Part shown: piece by piece, positions 1 to 7,651 of the stretch | Numbering within the stretch: the stretch's first letter is position 1 | Layout of the letters: each line of letters begins with the position of its first letter | Assembly (NCBI GenBank): GCA_017993715.1 | Contig: JAGOME010000014.1 | Location: forward strand, 1 to 60,911 | DNA: 60,911 nucleotides | DNA from: Phycicoccus sp. | GTDB taxonomy: Bacteria > Actinomycetota > Actinomycetes > Actinomycetales > Dermatophilaceae | Reading direction: 5' to 3' | Notes under the pieces: model-generated | Database searches by the model: none | Told to the model about the DNA's origin: nothing | The model's input: the letters and a program-made list of their open reading frames with translations, nothing else | Made by a program: the position numbers and the translations under genes

Positions 1-67
1 GCGTGAATGGCCCCGCAAGTTACTTCGGTTGAACAGGGCTCGATCGACTGTAACCTCGTCACGAGAT

Positions 68-100
68 GTTGGGGCCGCCCGCTGGACGAGCGGCCCCAAC
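68..100 (-). terminator. Stem-loop terminator downstream of nrdJ
   Basis: Perfect 11-bp inverted repeat (GTTGGGGCCGC at 68-78, GCGGCCCCAAC at 90-100) with an 11-nt loop, 28 bp past the nrdJ stop. There is no clear U-tract, as is common in actinobacterial terminators. Nothing else is recognisable in bases 1-67. Confidence 0.7.
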
Positions 101-127
101 GTTGCATCCGTTGAATATGGCTCGCTT

Positions 128-3109
128 TCAGCTGCAGCCGGAGGTGCTGCCGCAGCCTTCGCAGACGTAGCAGGAGCCGGCCGGGCGCATCGTGGTCCCG
201 CAGGTCATGCAGATCGGGGCATCGGCGGCCTTGGAGTCACCGAACTTGGCCAGCAGGTCGGCCGAGGAGTGGATGTCAGAGGACACCATCCGAGCCGAGG
301 CCGCACCGGCACCGGAGGACACCTCGGCGACCGTGGCCGAAGTGACCGCTGGGTTCTCGACCGCGACCGGAGGAGCCACCACGGGCGCCTCTGGCTTGGC
401 CTCGGCCGACTTCTTGGGCGTCGACGCGCCAATCCCACCGGCGAAGGACTCGATCTCCTCCTCCAGGTCCTCCTCTGACTCCTCGATCGCCGGTGCGTAA
501 GAACCGGTCTCGAGCTGACGGGCCCGCTCCTGGGCGGAGTGGATCCCCATGAAGGAGCGCGTCTCGAAGTCGAGGTAGTCCAGCGCCAGCCGCCGGAACA
601 CATAGTCCATGAGGGACTGCGCCATCCGCACGTCCGGGTCGTCGGTCATGCCAGCAGGCTCGAAGCGCATGTTGGTGAACTTCTCGACGAACGTCTCCAG
701 CGGCACGCCGTACTGCAGCGCGACGGAGGTGACGATGGAGAAGGCATCCATGACACCGGCGAGGGTTGACCCCTGCTTGCCGAACTTGAGGAACACCTCT
801 CCGAGGCGGCCATCGTCATAGGTGCCGGCGGTGAGGTAGCCCTCGGCGCCGCCGACCGTGAACGAGGTCGTCTGCGAGATGCGCCGCTTGGGCAGCCGCT
901 CGCGCGTCGGACGGTAGACGACCTTCTCGACGACGTGCGGCTCGCCGGCCACACTGGCGGCGGCAGCCTTGTCGGCGGCGGCGTCCTTGGCGGTGGACCC
1001 ACCATCGGACAAGGGCTGACCGACCTTGCAGTTGTCGCGGTAGACCGCGAGCGCCTTGAGGCCGGACTTCCAACCCTGGACGTAGACGTCCTCGATCTCC
1101 TCGACCGTCGCGGTCTCGGGCAGGTTGACGGTCTTGGAGATGGCGCCGGAGAGGAACGGCTGGACCGCCGCCATCATCCGCACGTGGCCCATGGGCGAGA
1201 TCGCGCGGGCACCCATGGCCGTGTCGAACACCTCGTAGTGCTCGCGCTTGAGGCCGGGCGCGTCAATGACGTGGCCCTTGTCGGCGATGTACTCGACGAT
1301 GGCCTCGACGGTCTCCTGGGTGTAGCCGAGCTTGCGCAGCGCCCGCGGGATCGTCAAGTTGACGATCTGCATGGAACCGCCGCCGACAAGCTTCTTGAAC
1401 TTGACCAGGGAGAAGTCCGGCTCGATGCCCGTGGTGTCGCAGTCCATCATGAAGCCGATGGTCCCCGTGGGGGCCAGGACCGAAGCCTGCGCGTTGCGGT
1501 AACCCTGCTTTTCGCCGAGCTTGACGACGGCGTCCCACGCCCTGGTCGCGACGCGGTGGATGTCCTTGTCCATGGTGTGCAGCGTGCGGATCGCGTCGTT
1601 GGCGGCCGCGTGCTTGCGCATGACCCGCTTGTGCGCGTCGGCATTGCGGGCGTAGCCGGCGTAGGCGCCGACGACTCCCGCGAGCTCGGCCGACCGCTTG
1701 TAGGCCGCACCGGTGAGCAGGGAGGTGATGGTCGCGGCCAGGGCCCGACCACTCTCGGAGTCATAGCCGTGGCCGGTGGCCATGAGCAGGGCGCCGAGGT
1801 TGGCGTAGCCGATGCCCAGCTGACGGTAGTCCACCGTGGTCTGACCGATCGACTCGGTCGGGAAGTCGGCGAAGCAGATCGAGATATCCATGGCCGTGAT
1901 GACGAGCTCGACGACCTTGGCGAAGGTCTCGGCGTCGAACGTCTCGTCCTCGCGCAGGAACTTGAGCAGGTTGAGCGAGGCCAGGTTGCACGAGGAGTTG
2001 TCCAGCGACATGTACTCCGAGCAGGGGTTGGACGCGGTGATCCGTCCCGACTCCGGGTTGGTGTGCCAGTCGTTGATCGTCCCGTCGTACTGGATGCCGG
2101 GGTCGGCGCACTCCCAGGCCGCGGTGGCGATCTTGTGCATGAGCGAGCGGGCATCGACGGTCTCGATGACCGAGCCGTCCTTGCGGGAGGTCAGGCCGAA
2201 GTCCCGACCCTCCTCGACGGCGCGCATGAACTCGTCGGTGACCCGCACGGAGTTGTTGGCGTTCTGATACTGCACGGACACGATGTCCTTGCCGCCCAGG
2301 TCCATGTCGAACCCGGCGTCGCGCAGGGCGCGGATCTTGTCCTCCTCGCGCGCCTTGGTCTGCACGAACTCCTCAATGTCCGGGTGGTCGACATCGAGCA
2401 CGACCATCTTGGCCGCGCGCCGAGTCGCCCCGCCGGACTTGATCGTGCCCGCGGAGGCGTCCGCGCCGCGCATGAAGGACACCGGCCCCGAGGCGGTCCC
2501 GCCGGAGGACAGCAGCTCCTTGGAGGACCGGATCCGCGAGAGGTTGAGGCCGGCGCCGGAGCCGCCCTTGAAGATGAAGCCCTCCTCCTTGTACCAGTTG
2601 AGGATGGAGTCCATCGAGTCGTCGACCGAGAGGATGAAGCAGGCCGAGACCTGCTGGGGGCTCTTGGTGCCGACGTTGAACCACACAGGGCTGTTGAAGC
2701 TGAACACCTGGTGCAGCAGGGCATAGGTCAGCTCGTGCTCGAAGATCTGAGCGTCATCGTCGTTGGCGAAGTAGCCGTGGTCTTTGCCAGCCTTGACGTA
2801 GGTCAGCACCACGCGGTCGATCAGCTGCTTGAGTCCGGTCTCCCGCTCGGGGGTGCCCAGGGCGCCACGGAAGTACTTGGTCGTCACGATGGTGCTGGCG
2901 TTGACACTCCAGAAGTCGGGGAACTCCACCCCGCGCTGGTCGAAGATCGTCTCCCCCGTTTTCCAGTTCTGCTGGACGATGTCCCGCTTCTCCCAGGTGA
3001 CCTCGTCATAGGGGTGCACGCCAGCGGTGGTGTAGATCCGCTCGATGCTCACCCCCTTGTCCTTGCCGCTCCTGCGGGCACCTGCACGTGCGCCGACGGT
3101 CTCGGTCAT
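128..3109 (-). CDS. nrdJ: Vitamin B12-dependent (class II) ribonucleotide reductase
   Basis: Reduces ribonucleotides to deoxyribonucleotides in the cytoplasm with adenosylcobalamin as radical source, so DNA precursor supply works with or without oxygen. The 993-aa product has the family's core: SACFI and PVWFNVG near the N-terminal third, the glycine-rich GGSGAGLNLSRIRSSKELL segment, and the catalytic NPCSE loop. A Cys-rich tail (CMTCGTT...CYVCEGCGSTSGCS) probably carries the zinc site and redox cysteines. I start at 3109 (MTETVG...), behind a strong GGGAGGAG ribosome site. A longer frame runs to 3388 but overlaps nrdR and has no family similarity. It follows nrdR on the same strand and is probably co-transcribed and repressed by NrdR. 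Confidence 0.97.
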   Translation of the reverse strand: MTETVGARAGARRSGKDKGVSIERIYTTAGVHPYDEVTWEKRDIVQQNWKTGETIFDQRGVEFPDFWSVNASTIVTTKYFRGALGTPERETGLKQLIDRVVLTYVKAGKDHGYFANDDDAQIFEHELTYALLHQVFSFNSPVWFNVGTKSPQQVSACFILSVDDSMDSILNWYKEEGFIFKGGSGAGLNLSRIRSSKELLSSGGTASGPVSFMRGADASAGTIKSGGATRRAAKMVVLDVDHPDIEEFVQTKAREEDKIRALRDAGFDMDLGGKDIVSVQYQNANNSVRVTDEFMRAVEEGRDFGLTSRKDGSVIETVDARSLMHKIATAAWECADPGIQYDGTINDWHTNPESGRITASNPCSEYMSLDNSSCNLASLNLLKFLREDETFDAETFAKVVELVITAMDISICFADFPTESIGQTTVDYRQLGIGYANLGALLMATGHGYDSESGRALAATITSLLTGAAYKRSAELAGVVGAYAGYARNADAHKRVMRKHAAANDAIRTLHTMDKDIHRVATRAWDAVVKLGEKQGYRNAQASVLAPTGTIGFMMDCDTTGIEPDFSLVKFKKLVGGGSMQIVNLTIPRALRKLGYTQETVEAIVEYIADKGHVIDAPGLKREHYEVFDTAMGARAISPMGHVRMMAAVQPFLSGAISKTVNLPETATVEEIEDVYVQGWKSGLKALAVYRDNCKVGQPLSDGGSTAKDAAADKAAAASVAGEPHVVEKVVYRPTRERLPKRRISQTTSFTVGGAEGYLTAGTYDDGRLGEVFLKFGKQGSTLAGVMDAFSIVTSVALQYGVPLETFVEKFTNMRFEPAGMTDDPDVRMAQSLMDYVFRRLALDYLDFETRSFMGIHSAQERARQLETGSYAPAIEESEEDLEEEIESFAGGIGASTPKKSAEAKPEAPVVAPPVAVENPAVTSATVAEVSSGAGAASARMVSSDIHSSADLLAKFGDSKAADAPICMTCGTTMRPAGSCYVCEGCGSTSGCS

Positions 3110-3203
3110 GGTGCTGATCCTCTCTCCTCCCAGCCTGGTCGGCCGGGCTCTGACTTGCCTATGTCCAACGTACGAAGGACCACTGACAGTGGTCCCGGAG
3201 CGG

Positions 3204-3228
3204 GCGGCATTCCTCCCCCGAATGCCGC
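3204..3228. repeat. GCGGCATTC inverted pair between nrdR and nrdJ
   Basis: GCGGCATTC at 3204-3212 faces GAATGCCGC at 3220-3228 across 7 nt. It lies 10 bp past the nrdR stop and about 95 bp before nrdJ. It could be an attenuating or processing hairpin between the two genes, and it is one of the inverted pairs of the window-wide CGGCATTC motif. Confidence 0.75.
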
Positions 3229-3237
3229 CGCGGGTGA

Positions 3238-3729
3238 TTACTCGGGCGGAGGGACGCTCGCGACCGGCTCGATACCGGCCGCATCGCGTTCGGCCCGCAG
3301 CAGCGTGATCGCGGCCTCGAAATCCTCCAAGGAGTCGAAGGCCTGATACACCGACGCGAACCGCAGGTAGGCGACCTCGTCGAGGCACCGCAGCGGCTCC
3401 AGGACGGCCAGGCCGACCTCATGGGCGTCCACCTCGGCGCTGCCTTGCGAGCGGATGGTCTCCTCGACCTGTTGAGCGATCAGGGCGAGCTGATCCTCGG
3501 TCACCGGGCGACCTTGACAAGCCTTGCGCACACCGACGAGCACCTTGGCCCGGCTGAACGGCTCGCTGACCCCCGAACGCTTGAGCACGGTCAATGCGGC
3601 CGACTCGAGCGTCGTGAAGCGTTTGCCGCACTGCGGACACTGGCGGCGGCGACGGATCGAGGTGCCGTCGTCCGCAGCGCGTGAGTCCATCACTCGACTG
3701 TCCGGATGCCGGCAGAAGGGGCAGTGCAT
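3238..3729 (-). CDS. nrdR: Transcriptional repressor NrdR
   Basis: ATP/dATP-sensing repressor of ribonucleotide reductase genes. The 163-aa product has the usual family length. The N-terminal zinc ribbon is visible as CPFC (residues 3-6) and CPQC (about 31-34) with the RRRRQC stretch between. The ATP-cone follows ([23 protein letters not shown], then [14 protein letters not shown] and the [10 protein letters not shown] motif). It lies directly upstream of nrdJ on the same strand. Two NrdR-box-like sites in front of it imply autoregulation of an nrdR-nrdJ unit. Confidence 0.96.
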   Translation of the reverse strand: MHCPFCRHPDSRVMDSRAADDGTSIRRRRQCPQCGKRFTTLESAALTVLKRSGVSEPFSRAKVLVGVRKACQGRPVTEDQLALIAQQVEETIRSQGSAEVDAHEVGLAVLEPLRCLDEVAYLRFASVYQAFDSLEDFEAAITLLRAERDAAGIEPVASVPPPE

Positions 3730-3820
3730 CGGGTCCCCCTCGGGTCGCCGGGCCGTGTCCTGTGGACACAGCAGTGGACGGTCTTGTTGACAACCTGTGG
3801 GTAACCCCTGTCGCCCTGTG

Positions 3821-3867
3821 CACTAGATGTGGAGGAACTACATGGATGTAACCACTAGATGTAGTGG
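3821..3867 (-). promoter_or_regulatory. Pair of NrdR boxes
   Basis: CACTAGATGTGG at 3821-3832 and the near-perfect palindrome CCACTAGATGTAGTGG at 3852-3867. The common CACTAGATGT word repeats at a 32-bp interval, three helical turns, the phasing typical of cooperative NrdR binding. They lie about 90-140 bp upstream of nrdR. Confidence 0.8.
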
Positions 3868-4090
3868 CAATCATGAACCCTTGTGACCCACAACGCAACT
3901 GCGGCGCGCCGATTGGACGAGCACGTCAGCACCGACTACTCCCGCGCAGCGCGCCCGCCGGATCCCAGCCCCGGACCGCGACTCGGCGCCCCGCCCCCAC
4001 CGCCCACCTCGCACACCGCCCCTACCCCACGAACGATGCGGCGAGCACCCCGAAATAGCAGGGAAATCGTCAAGAATGCGTCAATGAAAC

Positions 4091-4113
4091 CACTTGAGTT
4101 TGCCATTCAAGTG
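4091..4113. promoter_or_regulatory. Palindromic operator candidate upstream of the GH3 gene
   Basis: CACTTGA (4091-4097) and TCAAGTG (4107-4113) form a perfect 7-bp dyad with a 9-bp spacer, 135 bp upstream of the start codon in the AT-richest part of the region. It fits a repressor site for sugar-responsive control. No regulator gene lies beside it. Confidence 0.4.
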
Positions 4114-4247
4114 ACTCGTGTCAATTTCCCTCCTCACCAGACTTAACGCCGCACCGAAGATCCAGTACGGTCGATGAGGCAACGCACCCCATTCACCAAA
4201 GCAACGTCGCTTTCGTTGGGAGCGGAAACGGCGAGTCTGGAGTCCTT

Positions 4248-6671
4248 ATGCGAACCCCCTGGAGATGGACCACCGCGGTAACCGGAGCGCTCGCCATCGC
4301 TGGTGGCGGCCTGGCCACCGCCGGCTCGGCCAGCGCCGCAACGCCGCCGGAGCGCATCGTCACCGACGGGACGACGACCTTCGCGGTCGTCGACAACCCT
4401 GGTGGCGGACCCACCCTCAGCTACGTCCCGGGCAGTGGTGTGAGCATCCTGACCGAGTCGGATCCCGCAGGGACACTGGCCTTTAAGGACATGAACGCCA
4501 ACGGCGAGCTCGACGCCTGGGAGGACTGGCGCAACAGCGTCGAGGTCCGCGCGGCCGCCTTGGCCCAGGAGATCTCCAAGGAGCAGATCGCGGGGCTGAT
4601 GCTCTTCAGCTCGCACGAGCGCAACCTCGCGGCGGGTCTGACCGACGCCCAGCGCACCTACCTTGAGAACGATCGCTTGCGCAACGTCCTGAATGCTTCG
4701 GCCAATGATGTAGTGGCCAATGTGACATGGACCAATGCCGCCCAGTCCTTTGCAGAATCCCTCGTCAGCGAGCAAGAACCGTATATCCCGGTCAATATCT
4801 CGTCGGATCCGCGTTCGACGGCCGGAAATGATGTTGCCTATAACTCTGAGGGTGCCGACATTTCCCGCTGGCCTTCCAATATCGGCCTTGCCGCAACCTT
4901 CTCCGCAGACACCATGCAGCAGTTCGCCTCGATCACCTCACAGGAGTATCGGGCGATGGGCATCACCACGGCCCTGGGTCCGCAGATCGACCTGGCGACC
5001 GAGCCGCGCTGGCTGCGGGTGGACGGGACGTTCGGTGAAAACACCGCCCTGGCCACAGACATGGCGCGCGCCTATGTCGACGGCTCCCAGAACACCTACG
5101 ACGCCGACGGCAACCCCGTGGGCTGGGGCTCCGACTCCATCGCGACCATGATCAAGCACTGGCCCGGAGATGGCCCGGGCGAGGGTGGCCGCGAGTCGCA
5201 CATGAACGCGGGCAAGTACGCGGTGTACCCCGGCAACAACTACGCCGAGCACACCAAGCCGTTCCTCGCGGCGCTGGATTCGCTCGCCGTCATGAGCAGC
5301 TACTCGATCGCCATCGCCGGCGACGGGTCGCCCCTGACCGGCAACCGTGTCGGATCCGCCTACGACAAAGTCAAGATCGATGAGTTGCGCACCGCGGGAT
5401 ACAACGGGGTCATCTGCACCGACTGGGGTGTGACCCGCGGCTACACCGACCCCAACTCCCCCTTCGGGATGGCCTGGGGCATGGAGAGCGCTTCGGTGGT
5501 GGAGCGCCACTACGCCGTCCTCAAGGCCGGGGTCGACATGTTCGGCGGCAACAACCAGACCGGACCGGTCCTCGCGGCCTACGACATGTGGCAGGCGGAC
5601 TACGAGGCCGGCAACCTGCCCATCTCCGCGGACGAGCGCTTCCGACAGTCGGGCGAACGCATCCTGCGGATGATTATGGCGCCGGGCATCTTCGAGAACC
5701 CCTACCTGGACCTGGCGACCTCACAGGCCATCGTCGCCAGTGACGACAAGGTCGCGGCCGGGCTCCAGACGCAGGCCGACTCGGTCGTGCTGCTGAAGAA
5801 CCAGGACCGCGCCGTCAAGCGCACCTCCGCAGGCAAGTACAAGAGGATGACGGCCTACATCCCGAGCTCGATCGGTCACGGTTTCACCGGGCCTTTCGGC
5901 ACCACACCGGACCTGGTCGGACCCACGCTCGATGCGGATGTCGCGCGGACCTACTTCAAGGAGGTCCTGACCGACACCCCTGTCTACGACGACAACGGCA
6001 AGGTCGTGGACTACACGATGCCGGACCTGAGCAAGGTCGACATCGTGCTGGCCGGCATGCGCACCCCGGACAACGGTGACAACTTCACCGGGGCAGGGAT
6101 GAATGCCGACGGATCCTTCTATCCGCTGTCCCTGCAGTGGGGTTCCTACACCGCAGACGGGCCCAACGTGCGCACGACCTCCATTGCCGGGGATCTGCTC
6201 CCTGGCGGCGGTCAGCAGAACCGGTCCTACTACGGGGCGACCTCCAAGATCGGCAACGAATACGACCTGGTCGCCCTGAACCGCACGATCGACGCGGTGA
6301 ACAAGCTCAAGGGCAAGGACATCCCGATCATCGTGGCGGTCAAGGCCAAGACGGCCTTCGTCCCGGCCGAGTTCGAGTCGCGCGTCGACGCGATCCTCGT
6401 GGGCTACTCGGTGTACGACAAGGTCCTCATCGATGCAGCGCTCGGTCTGAAGGAGCCGCATGGCCGGCTGCCGATCACTGCACCGCTGGACATGAATGCC
6501 GTCGAGGCCCAGCTCGAAGACGTCGGCATGGACACCACGCCGTACGTCGACACGATGGGCAACACCTACAGCTTCGGCTTCGGGTTGAACTGGCGCGGCC
6601 GCATCTGCAGCCCGGACCAGCCCAACCGTGAGGCGGGCTGGACCGATCGGTGCCGGGACAACCGGGAGTAA
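4248..6671 (+). CDS. Secreted glycoside hydrolase family 3 protein
   Basis: Probable exported retaining glycosidase (beta-glucosidase or beta-xylosidase type; substrate not predictable). 807 aa with an N-terminal Sec signal ending near AGSASA (residues about 1-31). GH3 features are KHWPGDGPGEGGRESH (the KHF-PG..H equivalent) and VICTDWG, whose Asp-392 aligns with the catalytic nucleophile. The C-terminal GH3 domain follows (QADSVVLLKNQ, later VGYSVYDKVLIDAALG and GRLPIT). A GGAG ribosome site precedes the ATG. The segment at about 4680-4900 uses AAT, TAT and other A/T-ending codons that the rest of the gene avoids. Its neighbour is a PTS sugar importer on the opposite strand. Confidence 0.9.
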   Translation: MRTPWRWTTAVTGALAIAGGGLATAGSASAATPPERIVTDGTTTFAVVDNPGGGPTLSYVPGSGVSILTESDPAGTLAFKDMNANGELDAWEDWRNSVEVRAAALAQEISKEQIAGLMLFSSHERNLAAGLTDAQRTYLENDRLRNVLNASANDVVANVTWTNAAQSFAESLVSEQEPYIPVNISSDPRSTAGNDVAYNSEGADISRWPSNIGLAATFSADTMQQFASITSQEYRAMGITTALGPQIDLATEPRWLRVDGTFGENTALATDMARAYVDGSQNTYDADGNPVGWGSDSIATMIKHWPGDGPGEGGRESHMNAGKYAVYPGNNYAEHTKPFLAALDSLAVMSSYSIAIAGDGSPLTGNRVGSAYDKVKIDELRTAGYNGVICTDWGVTRGYTDPNSPFGMAWGMESASVVERHYAVLKAGVDMFGGNNQTGPVLAAYDMWQADYEAGNLPISADERFRQSGERILRMIMAPGIFENPYLDLATSQAIVASDDKVAAGLQTQADSVVLLKNQDRAVKRTSAGKYKRMTAYIPSSIGHGFTGPFGTTPDLVGPTLDADVARTYFKEVLTDTPVYDDNGKVVDYTMPDLSKVDIVLAGMRTPDNGDNFTGAGMNADGSFYPLSLQWGSYTADGPNVRTTSIAGDLLPGGGQQNRSYYGATSKIGNEYDLVALNRTIDAVNKLKGKDIPIIVAVKAKTAFVPAEFESRVDAILVGYSVYDKVLIDAALGLKEPHGRLPITAPLDMNAVEAQLEDVGMDTTPYVDTMGNTYSFGFGLNWRGRICSPDQPNREAGWTDRCRDNRE

Positions 6672-6690
6672 GCGCCCGACCCCACACTGA

Positions 6691-6730
6691 CCAGCGCGCG
6701 GCATTCCGGATTCGGAATGCCGCGCGCTGG
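6691..6730. terminator. Bidirectional terminator (CGGCATTC-type stem)
   Basis: Perfect 18-bp arms (6691-6708 and 6713-6730) around a 4-nt loop, between convergent genes. The stem centre is GCGGCATTCCG/CGGAATGCCGC, the same core as the stem at 58403-58448. Confidence 0.9.
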
Positions 6731-6751
6731 CGTAGAGGCGGTCCTCGCCGC

Positions 6752-7525
6752 TCAGAGGGCCGGGCCCTCGCCGCGCAACTCGTCGACCTTGGACATCGCG
6801 TCGCGCAACTGGTCGAGCCACTCCTGCGTGTGCTCCCCGGTGAGCCGAACGCACCAGGCCAGCGCATCCGAGCGAGATCGGGCCACGCCGGCGTCCACCA
6901 ACGTGTCGAGAATCTGCCGTTCGGGCTGGCGTAGCCGGGTCATGACCGGGACCGACAGGGTCGTGAAGAGCTCCTCAACGTCGCCCAGACGGGCGCCCCA
7001 CGCGACCTTGCGGCCATAGCGGGCCTGCGCCTCCTGGGCGATCTCGATCCGCTGCGCCTTGGTGCTGCTGCGGAACCGGGAGATGGCCCCCTCGGCCTCG
7101 GCGCCCTGCTTGGGCTCCTCGTTGAGCGTGCCGACGACCGTGATCTCCTCACGGTCGGCGATCACCTCGACGGTGGTGAACCACTCGCCGGGCAGTCGGC
7201 CGGTGAACCACTCGGCCACGTCCTCGGTGCCAGGCAGGTCACCCTGCTGCCAGCCGCCGGGTCGGCCGAAGCCGCGTCCACGACCCCGCGGGCCGCCGGG
7301 GCCGAACGGCCCCCCGTGCCCTCCGGGCCCGAATCCGCCGCGTCCGCGACCGCGGCCGCGCGGGAACTCCTCGCCGTCACCCTCGGCGTCACCGCCGGGG
7401 CCACGGCGTCCACCGGGACCACGCCCGGTGCGCATGGGGCCCGAGCCGGAGCCCGGACCAAATCCTGGGCCGAAGCCCTCATCGCGCCGGTTGTCACCGC
7501 GCTTGTCGTGTTGGTGGGACCTCAT
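6752..7525 (-). CDS. Gly/Arg-rich protein of unknown function with conserved C-terminal domain
   Basis: Not assignable to a named family. 257 aa. Residues about 1-100 are low-complexity, rich in Gly, Pro, Arg and Phe (repeats such as FGPG, GRGRG, RGRGRGFGRPGG), so probably disordered and nucleic-acid-binding or condensate-prone. The remaining residues look globular and mixed alpha/beta (WFTGRLPGEWFTTVEVIADREEITVVGTL, then two amphipathic helices with ARSRSDALAWCVRL). There is no signal peptide or membrane segment. A GGGAG ribosome site precedes the ATG, and a TTAC-rich palindrome lies just upstream, suggesting dedicated regulation. A DNA-binding role for the C-terminal part is possible but unproven. 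Confidence 0.75.
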   Translation of the reverse strand: MRSHQHDKRGDNRRDEGFGPGFGPGSGSGPMRTGRGPGGRRGPGGDAEGDGEEFPRGRGRGRGGFGPGGHGGPFGPGGPRGRGRGFGRPGGWQQGDLPGTEDVAEWFTGRLPGEWFTTVEVIADREEITVVGTLNEEPKQGAEAEGAISRFRSSTKAQRIEIAQEAQARYGRKVAWGARLGDVEELFTTLSVPVMTRLRQPERQILDTLVDAGVARSRSDALAWCVRLTGEHTQEWLDQLRDAMSKVDELRGEGPAL

Positions 7526-7540
7526 GGTCCACTCCCTTCA

Positions 7541-7569
7541 TTGTGTTACGTGATTACATCATTACACAA
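7541..7569. promoter_or_regulatory. TTAC-repeat palindrome in the promoter of the Gly/Arg-rich gene
   Basis: Outer arms TTGTGT (7541-7546) and ACACAA (7564-7569), inner dyad TGAT-TAC-ATCA (7551-7561), and three TTAC words about 9 bp apart. It begins 16 bp upstream of the start codon and is strikingly AT-rich for this sequence. An operator is the simplest reading. Confidence 0.6.
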
Positions 7570-7594
7570 CTACGCGCGCAACGAAAATGTTCCC

Positions 7595-7621
7595 CGCCCC
7601 CACAGCGAGTCTGTGGGGGCG
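7595..7621 (-). terminator. Intrinsic terminator downstream of the PTS gene
   Basis: 11-bp perfect stem (CGCCCCCACAG at 7595-7605, CTGTGGGGGCG at 7611-7621) with a 5-nt loop. On the minus strand a T-rich stretch (ATTTTCG) follows shortly after. Confidence 0.8.
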
Positions 7622-7651
7622 AGGAACCGGGGGATGGAGCCGTATCGAAGG

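Larger units (their letters stand above)
3730..4247. other. Divergent intergenic region between nrdR and the GH3 gene
   Basis: 518 bp without a credible gene. It holds the NrdR boxes and DnaA-box-like words on the nrdR side, and an AT-richer segment with a palindrome (4091-4113) on the GH3 side. The middle (about 3890-4040) is CG-rich and shows nothing recognisable. Confidence 0.7.

Noticed and set aside
935-3346. 803-codon open frame antisense to nrdJ
   Set aside because: High-GC genes leave long open frames on the other strand. The translation is rich in Gly, Asp, Val and Arg without any family motif, and nrdJ is certain.
3110-3388. N-terminal extension of nrdJ
   Set aside because: Overlaps nrdR and the intergenic hairpin; the strong ribosome site fits the start at 3109.
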